Of a stretch of DNA of 64,000 bases, positions 48,853-57,311 are shown piece after piece; the stretch's first letter is position 1; each line of letters begins with the position of its first letter. Under the pieces are notes generated by a model. It was given only the letters and a program-made list of their open reading frames with translations. It ran no database searches and was not told the origin of the DNA. A program made the translations under genes and the position numbers. Source of the stretch: Bacteroidales bacterium (GTDB taxonomy: Bacteria; Bacteroidota; Bacteroidia; Bacteroidales; F082); assembly GCA_017395365.1 (NCBI GenBank), contig JAFPUN010000017.1, positions 1-64,000 on the forward strand, given 5' to 3'.

Positions 48853-49947
48853 TCAGATACCCAACGAGATATTCAACCCTCTCGCCGTGTTCACCAAGTC
48901 GCTGTCGATGGTGACGAGGTTGGGCTTGGAGATGGCTTCCTTGAGCGACACCGCCACCAGGTCGGGATGATGGTATGCCACCATCTGACCGAACTGTCCG
49001 TTGAGCACCATCTCGAAGGCCTTCACGCCAAACTCGGCTGACAAGACACGGTCGTAGGCAATCGGCACACCACCACGCTGCAGGTGACCCAAGGTGGTTT
49101 CACGCATGTCGTGGGTGAAGCCTGCCGCCTTCATCTCCTCGATGAACCGGCGACCGATGCCGCCCAGTTTCTTGTTCTCGTAACCCACCTCCGTGCTGAT
49201 CTCATACACCTGCTGTCCGTCTTTGGGACGCGCGCCTTCCGAAGCCACCACCACGGCGAAGCCACGGTCATGGTCGAAGCGCTGCTCCAGGCGTTCTTTC
49301 ACCACTTGGATGTCGTAGGGGAACTCGGGCAAGAGGCACACCTCTGCCCCACCCGCAATGGCGCTGTGCAAGGCAATCCAACCCGCATCGCGACCCATCA
49401 CTTCGAGTACGAACACGCGGTTGTGCGAAGCGGCCGTGGTGACGAGTTTGTCGACAGCCTCGGTGGCAATCTGCACGGCGGTCTGGAAGCCGAAGGTGCA
49501 TTCCGTCGACGAGAGGTCGTTGTCGATGGTCTTGGGCACGCCGATGATGTTTAAGCCTTTCTCGTAGAGTTTCTGCGAGATGCGCTGCGAGCCGTCGCCG
49601 CCGATGCTGATGACCGCGTCGATGCCCATATATTGCAGCTTGCGAAGCATCTCATCAGAGCGGTCGACCGAAGTCCAGGTGCCGTCGGCATTTTTAACGG
49701 GCCAGTTGAACGGGCCGCCCTTGTTGGTGGTCTCAATGATGGTGCCGCCACGGAAGTGGATGCCGCGCACCACCTCTGGCGTCAGCCTAACGACCTCGGT
49801 GGGTTCCCACAAGATGCCGTTGTAGGCTTGTATGCTACCGAGCACTTCCCAATCTTTCTCTTGGGCGGCTCTCTTGACGATGGCGCGAATCACGGCATTC
49901 AAGCCTGGGCAATCGCCGCCACCGGTTAGAACTAGTAGTCTTTTCAT
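48853..49947 (-). CDS. pfkA: 6-phosphofructokinase
   Basis: This 364-residue glycolytic enzyme phosphorylates fructose 6-phosphate. It has LTGGGDCPGLNAVIRAIVKR at the N-terminus, ISIGGDGSQRISQKL and IGVPKTIDNDLSSTE at the donor/substrate site, and MGRDAGWIALHSA. A Gly in GGDGS with a Lys in PKTIDND is the combination seen in ATP-using group III enzymes of actinobacteria, whereas diphosphate users carry Asp at the first site. ATP use is therefore likely but unproven. It lies 19 bases upstream of RNase H on the same strand. Confidence 0.93.
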   Translation of the reverse strand: MKRLLVLTGGGDCPGLNAVIRAIVKRAAQEKDWEVLGSIQAYNGILWEPTEVVRLTPEVVRGIHFRGGTIIETTNKGGPFNWPVKNADGTWTSVDRSDEMLRKLQYMGIDAVISIGGDGSQRISQKLYEKGLNIIGVPKTIDNDLSSTECTFGFQTAVQIATEAVDKLVTTAASHNRVFVLEVMGRDAGWIALHSAIAGGAEVCLLPEFPYDIQVVKERLEQRFDHDRGFAVVVASEGARPKDGQQVYEISTEVGYENKKLGGIGRRFIEEMKAAGFTHDMRETTLGHLQRGGVPIAYDRVLSAEFGVKAFEMVLNGQFGQMVAYHHPDLVAVSLKEAISKPNLVTIDSDLVNTARGLNISLGI

Positions 49948-50028
49948 ATTTAGTTGTTTAAGATTATCTACGATGAATAAACTTCGTGTTTCGAAAAACG
50001 ATGTTTTAAACTCACTTGGCAGATGTCG

Positions 50029-50481
50029 TCATTTCCAAATTGACGTGATGCGGCTACGCAGTTTCTTGATGGCTCTGTCCACATCTCTTTGGCGTGTGAG
50101 CGCAAAACGGTTGGAAGCGCGGCACGAGGCCACCACCTTACCCGTCATATAATCCTCGAAACTAATGCTGATGACGGACTCATCTGGGGTGGAGGTAGCC
50201 GTGTATTTCACCAATATCAGCTTCTCTTTCTGTTCTTCAGTAAGGTCTTGGATACGTCGTTCGCCAACCATCTGGAGGCGTGTGGACTCCACGGCATCAT
50301 AGATGCCCGGCTCGATTTCAATGTCGTTCACCGTGCCAAAAGAATTCCTGGCTTGAACGATGGAGGCATATTCGTATTTGTCGAGTTTCGAGCCTTTCGA
50401 AACCAAGGTTTTGTCGGTCGAACAAGAACCGAATAAAAGTGTTGTCAGAAGGACAATAAGGAAGGCTTTCGTTTTTCTCAT
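50029..50481 (-). CDS. Putative lipoprotein, unknown function
   Basis: This predicts a 150-residue lipoprotein (MRKTKAFLIVLLTTLLFGSC, Cys-20 lipobox). The mature part contains YEYASIVQARNSFGTVNDI and YTATSTPDESVISISFEDYM, with a C-terminal basic helix RQRDVDRAIKKLRSRI, and is compatible with a small alpha/beta periplasmic domain. No family was recognised. The next gene on the strand is another lipoprotein 82 bases upstream; they may be co-transcribed. Confidence 0.7.
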   Translation of the reverse strand: MRKTKAFLIVLLTTLLFGSCSTDKTLVSKGSKLDKYEYASIVQARNSFGTVNDIEIEPGIYDAVESTRLQMVGERRIQDLTEEQKEKLILVKYTATSTPDESVISISFEDYMTGKVVASCRASNRFALTRQRDVDRAIKKLRSRITSIWK

Positions 50482-50563
50482 TGTATTGTATTAAGGTTTA
50501 TCAATTTCTATTCAATTATTCGTTGAGTTGCTGTAACACCATATATTTCATCAGATTGTAATG

Positions 50564-51322
50564 TCAATAGCCAAACATCTTGTCCAGTGCTTGCATGCTA
50601 ACAGTAATATTGAAATACATGGATTCCAACCCATATTCATTCTCCTCCAATTCCATTACATCATAAGACTGTCCGTGGTCACCATGAACCAACGACTGCA
50701 TCTTGGGCGACAAACCCAAAACATCCATAATTCCATACTCGTCAGCGACGCAGATCACATGAAACGCCGTTTCTTTCGAGCGACCGTCGCCCGTGGAGGT
50801 CACCGCCGAAAGAAGCATTACTACCTGTTTATATGCACCAAAGGTCTTTTCTGACTCCGGACCATACAAATTATCGTAGACAATGTGTTTGTACAAGTGA
50901 AACCTAATATTCGTCGGGTCGGTCTTCAACTGTTCGTCAATGACCTGTGCGGCTTCTTTCCAGTCTTTCTCCTCAGGGTTTTCCTTTTCTAACGCCTTGT
51001 GTAAAGCATCGTAGTTAGAGGTCTTGTATGGGCTATAATCAGATCGAGTGGCCGTTCCATAATAAAAATAGTGCAACTGCTCGACGGTCAATGTGGTATC
51101 CGCTGCTTCAAAGCGTCTCAACAATTCAGGATAATAAAACTCGCTTCCTTTTGTGTTGATTTCTTTCTTTATTCTTTTATAATCGGGGGCATTTGTGGCA
51201 ACGCTTGCATCACCTTTTCGGGTGGTTGTCTTTTTGCTTGTCGAGCAAGAATCAAAGACCAACAAGACTGCCATTGACAGAAATGCTACCATCACAATGG
51301 ACTTCAAATATCTCATTTTCAT
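50564..51322 (-). CDS. DUF4919-type lipoprotein
   Basis: This 252-residue lipoprotein has a signal peptide and FDSC lipobox (Cys-26). The mature protein matches DUF4919: DYKRIKKEINTKGSEFYYPEL, RFEAADTTLTVEQLHYFYYG and a C-terminal DVMELEENEYGLESMYFNI. The family is restricted largely to Bacteroidetes and has no assigned activity. A 28-bp palindrome lies 35 bases upstream of the start. Confidence 0.8.
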   Translation of the reverse strand: MKMRYLKSIVMVAFLSMAVLLVFDSCSTSKKTTTRKGDASVATNAPDYKRIKKEINTKGSEFYYPELLRRFEAADTTLTVEQLHYFYYGTATRSDYSPYKTSNYDALHKALEKENPEEKDWKEAAQVIDEQLKTDPTNIRFHLYKHIVYDNLYGPESEKTFGAYKQVVMLLSAVTSTGDGRSKETAFHVICVADEYGIMDVLGLSPKMQSLVHGDHGQSYDVMELEENEYGLESMYFNITVSMQALDKMFGY

Positions 51323-51356
51323 ATTATTAATTGTTTTGTATCCTGTCCTGGATTAT

Positions 51357-51384
51357 GTAGAGACGGTGCATGCACCGTCTCTAC
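51357..51384. repeat. 28-bp GTAGAGACG palindrome, intergenic
   Basis: GTAGAGACGGTGCA followed by its perfect complement TGCACCGTCTCTAC. It shares its outer arms and its length with 14277-14304, but the centre differs. It lies between aspS and the DUF4919 gene. Confidence 0.9.
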
Positions 51385-51397
51385 AATTAAATTCTAA

Positions 51398-53152
51398 TCA
51401 TTTCAAATTCAAAGCAATCTGCAGCTCATCCAGCTGCTCTTGGGCAATCGGGGCAGGCGATCCACTCATCACATCGCGGCCAGCGTTGTTCTTCGGGAAG
51501 GCGATGAAGTCGCGGATGCTGTCGGCACCACCGAACAAAGAGCAGAGACGGTCGAAGCCGAAGGCCAGACCAGCGTGAGGCGGAGCGCCATACTCGAAGG
51601 CACCCATCAGGAAGCCAAACTGCTCCTGTGCCTTCTCGTCTGTGAAGCCAAGGGTGTGGAACATCTTGTTCTGCAAGGTGCGGTCGTGGATACGGATGGA
51701 GCCACCACCGACCTCCACACCATTCATCACGATGTCGTAGGCGTTAGCACGGATGTCGCCCCACTTCGTCGGGTCGTCGAGCAAAGCCTCGTCCTCGGGC
51801 TTCGGTGCAGTGAAAGGATGGTGCATGGCATAATAGCGTTGCGTCTCCTCGTCCCATTCCAAGAGCGGGAAGTCGATGACCCACAGCGGAGCGTATTCAT
51901 TGGGCTTGCGGAGACCGAGTTGGTTACCCATTTCGAGACGCAAAGCGTTCAACTGCACGCGAGTCTTCATGGCCTCGCCACAAAGGATGAGCATCAGGTC
52001 GCCGGGCTTGGCACCGAACTTGTCGGCGATGACTTTCAGGTCTTCAGGCGTGTAGAACTTATCGACAGACGACTTGAACGAGCCATCGGTGTTGTATTTG
52101 ATGTAGACCATGCCGCCAGCACCCACCTGCGGACGCTTCACGAACTCGGTGAGGGCATCGAGTTGTTTGCGGGTATATTCCGAGCAGCCCTCGGCGCAGA
52201 TACCTACCACGAGATCGGCGTTGTCGAAGAGGCCAAAGCCCTTGCCCTTGGCAACATCGTTGAGTTCCACGAACTTCATCCCGAAGCGGATGTCAGGCTT
52301 GTCGGAGCCGTAATATTTCATGGCATCGTGCCAAGTCATGCGCGGGAATTGGCCAAATTCGAGGCCTTTCATCTCCTTGAAGAGGTGCTTGGCCAGACCT
52401 TCGAAGGTGTTCAGCACATCCTCTTGTTCCACAAACGACATCTCGCAGTCGATTTGCGTGAACTCGGGCTGACGGTCGGCGCGGAGGTCCTCATCACGGA
52501 AGCAACGCACGATTTGGAAGTAGCGGTCCATGCCAGCCACCATCAGCAGCTGCTTGTATTGCTGCGGACTTTGCGGCAGAGCGTAGAACTCACCAGGGTT
52601 CATACGGCTCGGCACCACGAAGTCGCGGGCACCCTCGGGCGTGCTCTTGATGAGCATCGGGGTCTCAATTTCGAGGAAGTTGAGGTTACTCAAATAGTTG
52701 CGCACGAGCATCGCCATGCGGTGGCGCAGCTCAAGGTTCTGACGAACGGGGTTACGGCGGATGTCCAAATAGCGGTATTTCATGCGAAGGTCATCGCCGC
52801 CGTCGCTGACATCTTCGATGGTGAAGGGCGGCGTCTTGCTACTGTTGAGCAGTTTGAACTCGCTGACTTTCAGCTCAATTTCGCCCGTAGGCATGTTCGG
52901 GTTTTTCGATTCACGTTCAATGACGATACCTTTGGCCTGAATCACGAATTCACGGCCGAAGGTACGGGCCTGTTCGATGAGTTTCGGGTCGCTGCTGCCA
53001 TCCAAGAAGAGTTGGGTGATGCCATAACGGTCACGGAGGTCAATCCAAACGAGGGAGCCTTTGTCGCGGGTGCGCTGCACCCAACCTGCCAATGTCACTT
53101 CCTTGCCAGCGTCGGCAAGACGAAGTTCGCCACAAGTATGTGTTCTGTACAT
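51398..53152 (-). CDS. aspS: Aspartyl-tRNA synthetase
   Basis: This 584-residue class IIb synthetase charges tRNA-Asp. It has an N-terminal OB-fold anticodon-binding domain ([24 protein letters not shown]), motif 2 [19 protein letters not shown], the bacterial GAD insertion domain (~residues 300-420), and motif 3 [15 protein letters not shown]. It is the full length expected for the bacterial type. It is divergent from the Ig-like lipoprotein gene, with promoters for both in the 100-base gap. Confidence 0.96.
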   Translation of the reverse strand: MYRTHTCGELRLADAGKEVTLAGWVQRTRDKGSLVWIDLRDRYGITQLFLDGSSDPKLIEQARTFGREFVIQAKGIVIERESKNPNMPTGEIELKVSEFKLLNSSKTPPFTIEDVSDGGDDLRMKYRYLDIRRNPVRQNLELRHRMAMLVRNYLSNLNFLEIETPMLIKSTPEGARDFVVPSRMNPGEFYALPQSPQQYKQLLMVAGMDRYFQIVRCFRDEDLRADRQPEFTQIDCEMSFVEQEDVLNTFEGLAKHLFKEMKGLEFGQFPRMTWHDAMKYYGSDKPDIRFGMKFVELNDVAKGKGFGLFDNADLVVGICAEGCSEYTRKQLDALTEFVKRPQVGAGGMVYIKYNTDGSFKSSVDKFYTPEDLKVIADKFGAKPGDLMLILCGEAMKTRVQLNALRLEMGNQLGLRKPNEYAPLWVIDFPLLEWDEETQRYYAMHHPFTAPKPEDEALLDDPTKWGDIRANAYDIVMNGVEVGGGSIRIHDRTLQNKMFHTLGFTDEKAQEQFGFLMGAFEYGAPPHAGLAFGFDRLCSLFGGADSIRDFIAFPKNNAGRDVMSGSPAPIAQEQLDELQIALNLK

Positions 53153-53192
53153 AATATTTCTGTTTTTATGATTTCTTTAAAGAATTAACTTG

Positions 53193-53200
53193 CAAAAATA
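53193..53200 (-). promoter_or_regulatory. -7 element of aspS
   Basis: The minus strand reads TATTTTTG, fitting TAnnTTTG, 40 bases before the aspS start at 53152. Confidence 0.6.
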
Positions 53201-53242
53201 GCAAAACCATTTGGAATGGTATGCAAGAAAGCAACAAAATTG

Positions 53243-53250
53243 TATCTTTG
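53243..53250 (+). promoter_or_regulatory. -7 element immediately before a GTG start
   Basis: TATCTTTG ends 4 bases before GTG 53255. It predicts a leaderless mRNA and excludes the ATG at 53216 as start. Confidence 0.6.
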
Positions 53251-53254
53251 CCCC

Positions 53255-55036
53255 GTGATTCGAAGACTGAAACATATTCTCATTACGGCTTGTTTATTGC
53301 TCATGGCCTTCTTTGCCCAGCAGTGTGCCAATGCGGTGGCGCCCACAGGTGGACCGAAAGACAACACACCGCCTAGGGTGGTTGAGGCAGTGCCCGTCAA
53401 CCAAAGCATCAACTTCAGTGGAAAGAAAATCGAAATCACCTTCGACGAATACATCACCCTTGAGAATGCCAACCAGAATGTGCTCATCTCTCCCCCTTTG
53501 AGCGAGAAACCCGACATCAAGCTGAAGAACAAGACCGTGGTCGTCAAATTCAAGGAAAACTTGGCGCCCAACACCACCTATACCATCAATTTCGGCTCGG
53601 CCATCAAGGACTTGCACGAGGGCAACCTGTTCAAGGATTATGTCTATAGTTTCTCGACAGGCGACCATATCGACACACTCGCCATTGCGGGAAAGGTCTT
53701 GGATGCAGCAGACAAGAAACCCGTCGAGAACGCTTATGTCGGACTCTATGCCGGCGACCGCGACAACCTCGACTCACTACCGATGACCGTTGCGCCCAAC
53801 TACATCACCAAAACCGATAAAGAAGGAAATTTCCGCCTTGCGGGTCTCGCCGACAAGAAGTATCTGGTCTTCGCCATTAAGGATGTCAACTCTAATCTCT
53901 ACTTCGACCAACCCAACGAAGAAGTGGCTTTTTTGGATACATTGGTGCAGGCATCGTGTTTGCAAAAACCCGTCCCACCCGCGATAGATACCATGGCAAA
54001 TGACAGTCTGACGATGCAGGTGGATACGCTTGCGAGAGTCAAGGATTCTATCGTTTTCGAGACGGAAACGACAACACTGTATGACCAAAACGCCTTGAAC
54101 CTCACCCTTTACATGTTCACCGAGGTGGACTCCACGCAAATGCTTCTTGAAAAGAAACTCATCGAAGAAGGCTTACTGCGCTTCGTGTTCCGCCATCCCG
54201 CCCAGGATGCCGCCATCATGACGCCCGAGATGCTACCCGACTCTTTCAACCTCGTCACAAGGCATTCCGCTGCCTATGACACGGTTTGGTGGTACTTCAC
54301 ACCCAATGTCAAGGACAGCCTATGGGTGCAGGTGAAATACGACACCTTGATCAACGACTCGACACGCTACAGTCTGAAATTCAAGGACAAAAAGATTCGA
54401 AACAAGAAACCAGAGACCTTGAAAGTCCGCAATAACCTGAAAGGCAGAGACGGCCTCATCCCAGGTGAGGACCTGATTTTGACCTTCTCCGAGCCCATCG
54501 TCCGATACGCGATGCGCGACTCTTCCGTCTTCCAGTGCGACACCTTAATCTATTACGACACCCTCGCCTTCGAGCAAGCCGACGAACAAGGCCTGAAATA
54601 CCGACTCACCAACCCCATCTCCACCGATTATAGATATGGTTTTGAGGTCCCTGACTCGGTGTTTTTCGGCATTCGAGGTCGCACCAACGAACGCATCAAG
54701 GCGGATTTCCATGTGCTTAACGATGACGAATACGGCAACATCTACATCACCATCGTGCCGCCCAAGGACATGAAACAAGTCGTGGTGCAACTTACCGATG
54801 AAAGCGGCAATGTGCTTAAAGATCAACTGGTGAACCAAAAAGAAGAGGTGATGTTCGATTTCCTGATGCCAGCCAAATACAAGCTCCGCGCCATCCTCGA
54901 CACCGACGGCAACGGCAAGTGGAGCACGGGCAACTACCATCGCCACACCCTTCCCGAAACCGTCATCGAATACAAAGATGCCCTCGACCTCAAGGCAGGC
55001 TGGGACATCGATCTTGCCGATCCTTGGGAACTCTAA
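53255..55036 (+). CDS. Ig-like domain lipoprotein
   Basis: This is a 593-residue lipoprotein. With the GTG start at 53255 it begins with a signal peptide (IRRLKHILITACLLLMAFFAQQC), Cys at the lipobox. A Big_5-like Ig domain follows at residues ~35-130 (PPRVVEAVPVNQSINFSGKKIEITF ... NTTYTINFG), with TPPR and PNTTYTI being typical. Then comes a carboxypeptidase-regulatory-like or Cna-B segment (IAGKVLDAADKKPVENAYVG) and further beta domains. Such proteins are anchored to the outer membrane in gut Bacteroidetes. It is 11 bases upstream of the GT39-type gene and divergent from aspS. Confidence 0.82.
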   Translation: MIRRLKHILITACLLLMAFFAQQCANAVAPTGGPKDNTPPRVVEAVPVNQSINFSGKKIEITFDEYITLENANQNVLISPPLSEKPDIKLKNKTVVVKFKENLAPNTTYTINFGSAIKDLHEGNLFKDYVYSFSTGDHIDTLAIAGKVLDAADKKPVENAYVGLYAGDRDNLDSLPMTVAPNYITKTDKEGNFRLAGLADKKYLVFAIKDVNSNLYFDQPNEEVAFLDTLVQASCLQKPVPPAIDTMANDSLTMQVDTLARVKDSIVFETETTTLYDQNALNLTLYMFTEVDSTQMLLEKKLIEEGLLRFVFRHPAQDAAIMTPEMLPDSFNLVTRHSAAYDTVWWYFTPNVKDSLWVQVKYDTLINDSTRYSLKFKDKKIRNKKPETLKVRNNLKGRDGLIPGEDLILTFSEPIVRYAMRDSSVFQCDTLIYYDTLAFEQADEQGLKYRLTNPISTDYRYGFEVPDSVFFGIRGRTNERIKADFHVLNDDEYGNIYITIVPPKDMKQVVVQLTDESGNVLKDQLVNQKEEVMFDFLMPAKYKLRAILDTDGNGKWSTGNYHRHTLPETVIEYKDALDLKAGWDIDLADPWEL

Positions 55037-55047
55037 ACCTCGCCACC

Positions 55048-56649
55048 ATGAAACGCTCACGGATTCTACTTCCCATTCCACTGCTTGTCATCGGGTTGGC
55101 TATGTTTTTCCTTCAGCACAACTACATGGATGAATACCCCACGCACATCCATGCCTGGGCCGAACAAGACCATTATGCCCTTGCCTTGGGCTTCATCAAC
55201 AACGGCTTCGACCTGTTCCATCCCGAGACGATGATCTACAACAAACAGTTTCCCGGATGGTGGCAAGAACCCTCCGCCACCACCATCACCTCGGCCGACT
55301 TCCCCATTCACGAGTACATCGTTGCCCTCTTGATGAAATTGTTCGGCACCACCTCGCCTTGGGTGTTCCGGCTTTGGACGCTCCTTTGGGCTGTCATCGG
55401 CTTGTTGTTTGTTTACAGAATCGCGTTTCTGGTGACAAAGAAATTCACCAAGTCGCTGTTTGTCACCTTCGTGGCCTTGTGTTCACCCGTCTTCGTCTAC
55501 TACAGCAACGGATTTCTCCCCAGCATCCCCGCCCTCTCGATGGGTATCATCGGACTCTGGTTTTATTTGAGATATTACGAAGACCAAAAACGACGGCATT
55601 TCCATCTTGGCATCGCCTTCCTCACAATAGCCATGCTGATGCGCACCACTTTCGCCATCGAACTCATCGCCGTCCTCTGTTTTGAGTTGTTGCGTGTCAT
55701 CCGCAAAGAGAGCACGCTGCCCGACAAAATACCTAGCATCTTGATCTCGGCAGCCTTGTTTTTGGCCTATTTCCTTTGGAACCGACACCTGCGCAACCTC
55801 CACGGTACGATTTTCCTCAACCAACTGGTACCGCCCGACGATTGGCAAGACTTCAAGGAACTCGTTGCCGACACCTATCACAAATGGACTTTCCATTATT
55901 TCCAACGGCTTCAATACCTTGCCCTCGCTGCCTTGGCTATAGCCGCCGTGGTGATCGCCTTCATTCGGAAGAGAGCCTTCAAGCACTCGCAACCTTCTTC
56001 AAGCAACAGCCACGCTCCACTATCCCTTTGGTGGTTGCCGCTCATCGAAGTCTTCGGCTGCCTGCTGTTTTCCGTAGCCATGATGCAACAAATGCCCTTC
56101 CATGACTATTATCTCTTGGACACCTTCTTCCTGCCTTTCGTTTTTGCCGTGGCATTGCTGTTGAGGCAATTCCATTTCAGGCTGCTATCGACAAAGGCAT
56201 TTGCTGCCTTGACAGCCGCTGTCTTATGCGTCTTCTGGGTTCGCGGCGCCATGAACATGCAGGAAAAACGGCGTACCATGGAGTATGACGGGTTCTATTC
56301 ATACGAGCGTTTCCAAGACGCCGACAAGATCCTTGACTCGCTCGGCATCTCACGCGATGCCAAGATTCTCTGCCTCTACGGCTATGCACAAAACGGTCCC
56401 TTCATCCAGATGGGACGCAAAGGCTATACGATGATGTGGGACGAAGAAGGCTGGCTTGAGAACGCCCTCGGCTGGGACTATGACTATATCGTCATCGAAA
56501 ACGGTAAGTTCTCGGTGCATCTCGACAAAAACCGGGAGTTACTCTCACGCTTGAAAAAGATAGGAGGCAACAAGCAATTCAGCGTCTGCACTCCCACCAA
56601 CAACTGGACCTATCTCGAAGACTGGCAGTTCTTCTGCCCTGTTGAATAA
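55048..56649 (+). CDS. GT39-type membrane glycosyltransferase
   Basis: This 533-residue membrane protein has about 11 transmembrane helices and an N-terminal periplasmic loop with DEYPTHIHAWAEQDHYALALG, containing the acidic motif seen in the ArnT/PMT (GT39/GT83) family. Such enzymes transfer sugars from polyprenyl-phosphate carriers to exported proteins or lipids. The ~120-residue soluble C-terminal tail is typical for the Bacteroidetes version. The start at 55048 is 11 bases after the Ig-like lipoprotein, a natural target if glycosylation occurs; that is inference. Confidence 0.75.
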   Translation: MKRSRILLPIPLLVIGLAMFFLQHNYMDEYPTHIHAWAEQDHYALALGFINNGFDLFHPETMIYNKQFPGWWQEPSATTITSADFPIHEYIVALLMKLFGTTSPWVFRLWTLLWAVIGLLFVYRIAFLVTKKFTKSLFVTFVALCSPVFVYYSNGFLPSIPALSMGIIGLWFYLRYYEDQKRRHFHLGIAFLTIAMLMRTTFAIELIAVLCFELLRVIRKESTLPDKIPSILISAALFLAYFLWNRHLRNLHGTIFLNQLVPPDDWQDFKELVADTYHKWTFHYFQRLQYLALAALAIAAVVIAFIRKRAFKHSQPSSSNSHAPLSLWWLPLIEVFGCLLFSVAMMQQMPFHDYYLLDTFFLPFVFAVALLLRQFHFRLLSTKAFAALTAAVLCVFWVRGAMNMQEKRRTMEYDGFYSYERFQDADKILDSLGISRDAKILCLYGYAQNGPFIQMGRKGYTMMWDEEGWLENALGWDYDYIVIENGKFSVHLDKNRELLSRLKKIGGNKQFSVCTPTNNWTYLEDWQFFCPVE

Positions 56650-56653
56650 GTCG

Positions 56654-57280
56654 TCATTCCTCATCGGGCAGGATGACCACCCGCATCCCGACGAAGGCAT
56701 AGTTTTCTTTCAATTGAATCAAGTCGTCATCACGCAAACGGATGCATCCCTCGCTGCCGCGGCCTGGCACAGAGCTTTCATTATTGGTGCTGCCATGGAT
56801 GCCTATGCCCGAATGACCAGGCGTCTTCAGGCGCATGAACCAATTGCCGTAGGATAGGATGCTGCCACGGCCGTCGCCGAAATCGTGTGTCCACTTGGAA
56901 GCATCGACAATCTCCGTGATACTAAACGGCTTCTCGAATGTACATTCCGGCGTCTTCATGTCGCCCTTCTTCTGCTTCTGGCCCTTGGCCTTACCAACAC
57001 AGACGGGATAATGCACGCGTTTGATGGTGTCGCCGTCCACCACCTCGCACACATAGAGGCGGTATTCGGGCTTCGAGATGAGGATGAAACAATTATTCTT
57101 ATTCACCACTTCGGAATAGATTGTTGCCGTGTCGGGACGAATGACATCAAGCGTGTCGCCTTCGCTCACGATAACGATATTATCCTCTTTTTTCACTTCT
57201 GTTGCCGGTTCGGAGGAATTGCACGACGGCATGGCAAACCAAGCTGCCAATAGACATAGTATTATGCTCATTCTTTTCAT
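56654..57280 (-). CDS. L,D-transpeptidase family lipoprotein
   Basis: This 208-residue lipoprotein (AMPSC, Cys-20) has a YkuD-type L,D-transpeptidase domain. The catalytic motif is IGIHGSTNNESSVPGRGSEG followed by CIRL, with His and the Cys-Ile-Arg sequence, where Cys is the nucleophile. A preceding VHYPVCVGKAKGQKQKKGDMKT segment is the usual substrate-groove region. These enzymes cross-link peptidoglycan stems or attach lipoproteins. It faces the GT39 gene end to end with a 4-base gap. Confidence 0.88.
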   Translation of the reverse strand: MKRMSIILCLLAAWFAMPSCNSSEPATEVKKEDNIVIVSEGDTLDVIRPDTATIYSEVVNKNNCFILISKPEYRLYVCEVVDGDTIKRVHYPVCVGKAKGQKQKKGDMKTPECTFEKPFSITEIVDASKWTHDFGDGRGSILSYGNWFMRLKTPGHSGIGIHGSTNNESSVPGRGSEGCIRLRDDDLIQLKENYAFVGMRVVILPDEE

Positions 57281-57311
57281 TCTTGAAGATTCAATTTTCC
57301 AGGTATTACTA

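Noticed and set aside
51440-53188. A 582-residue plus-strand frame
   Set aside because: It is antisense to aspS, which is a full-length, well-conserved enzyme.
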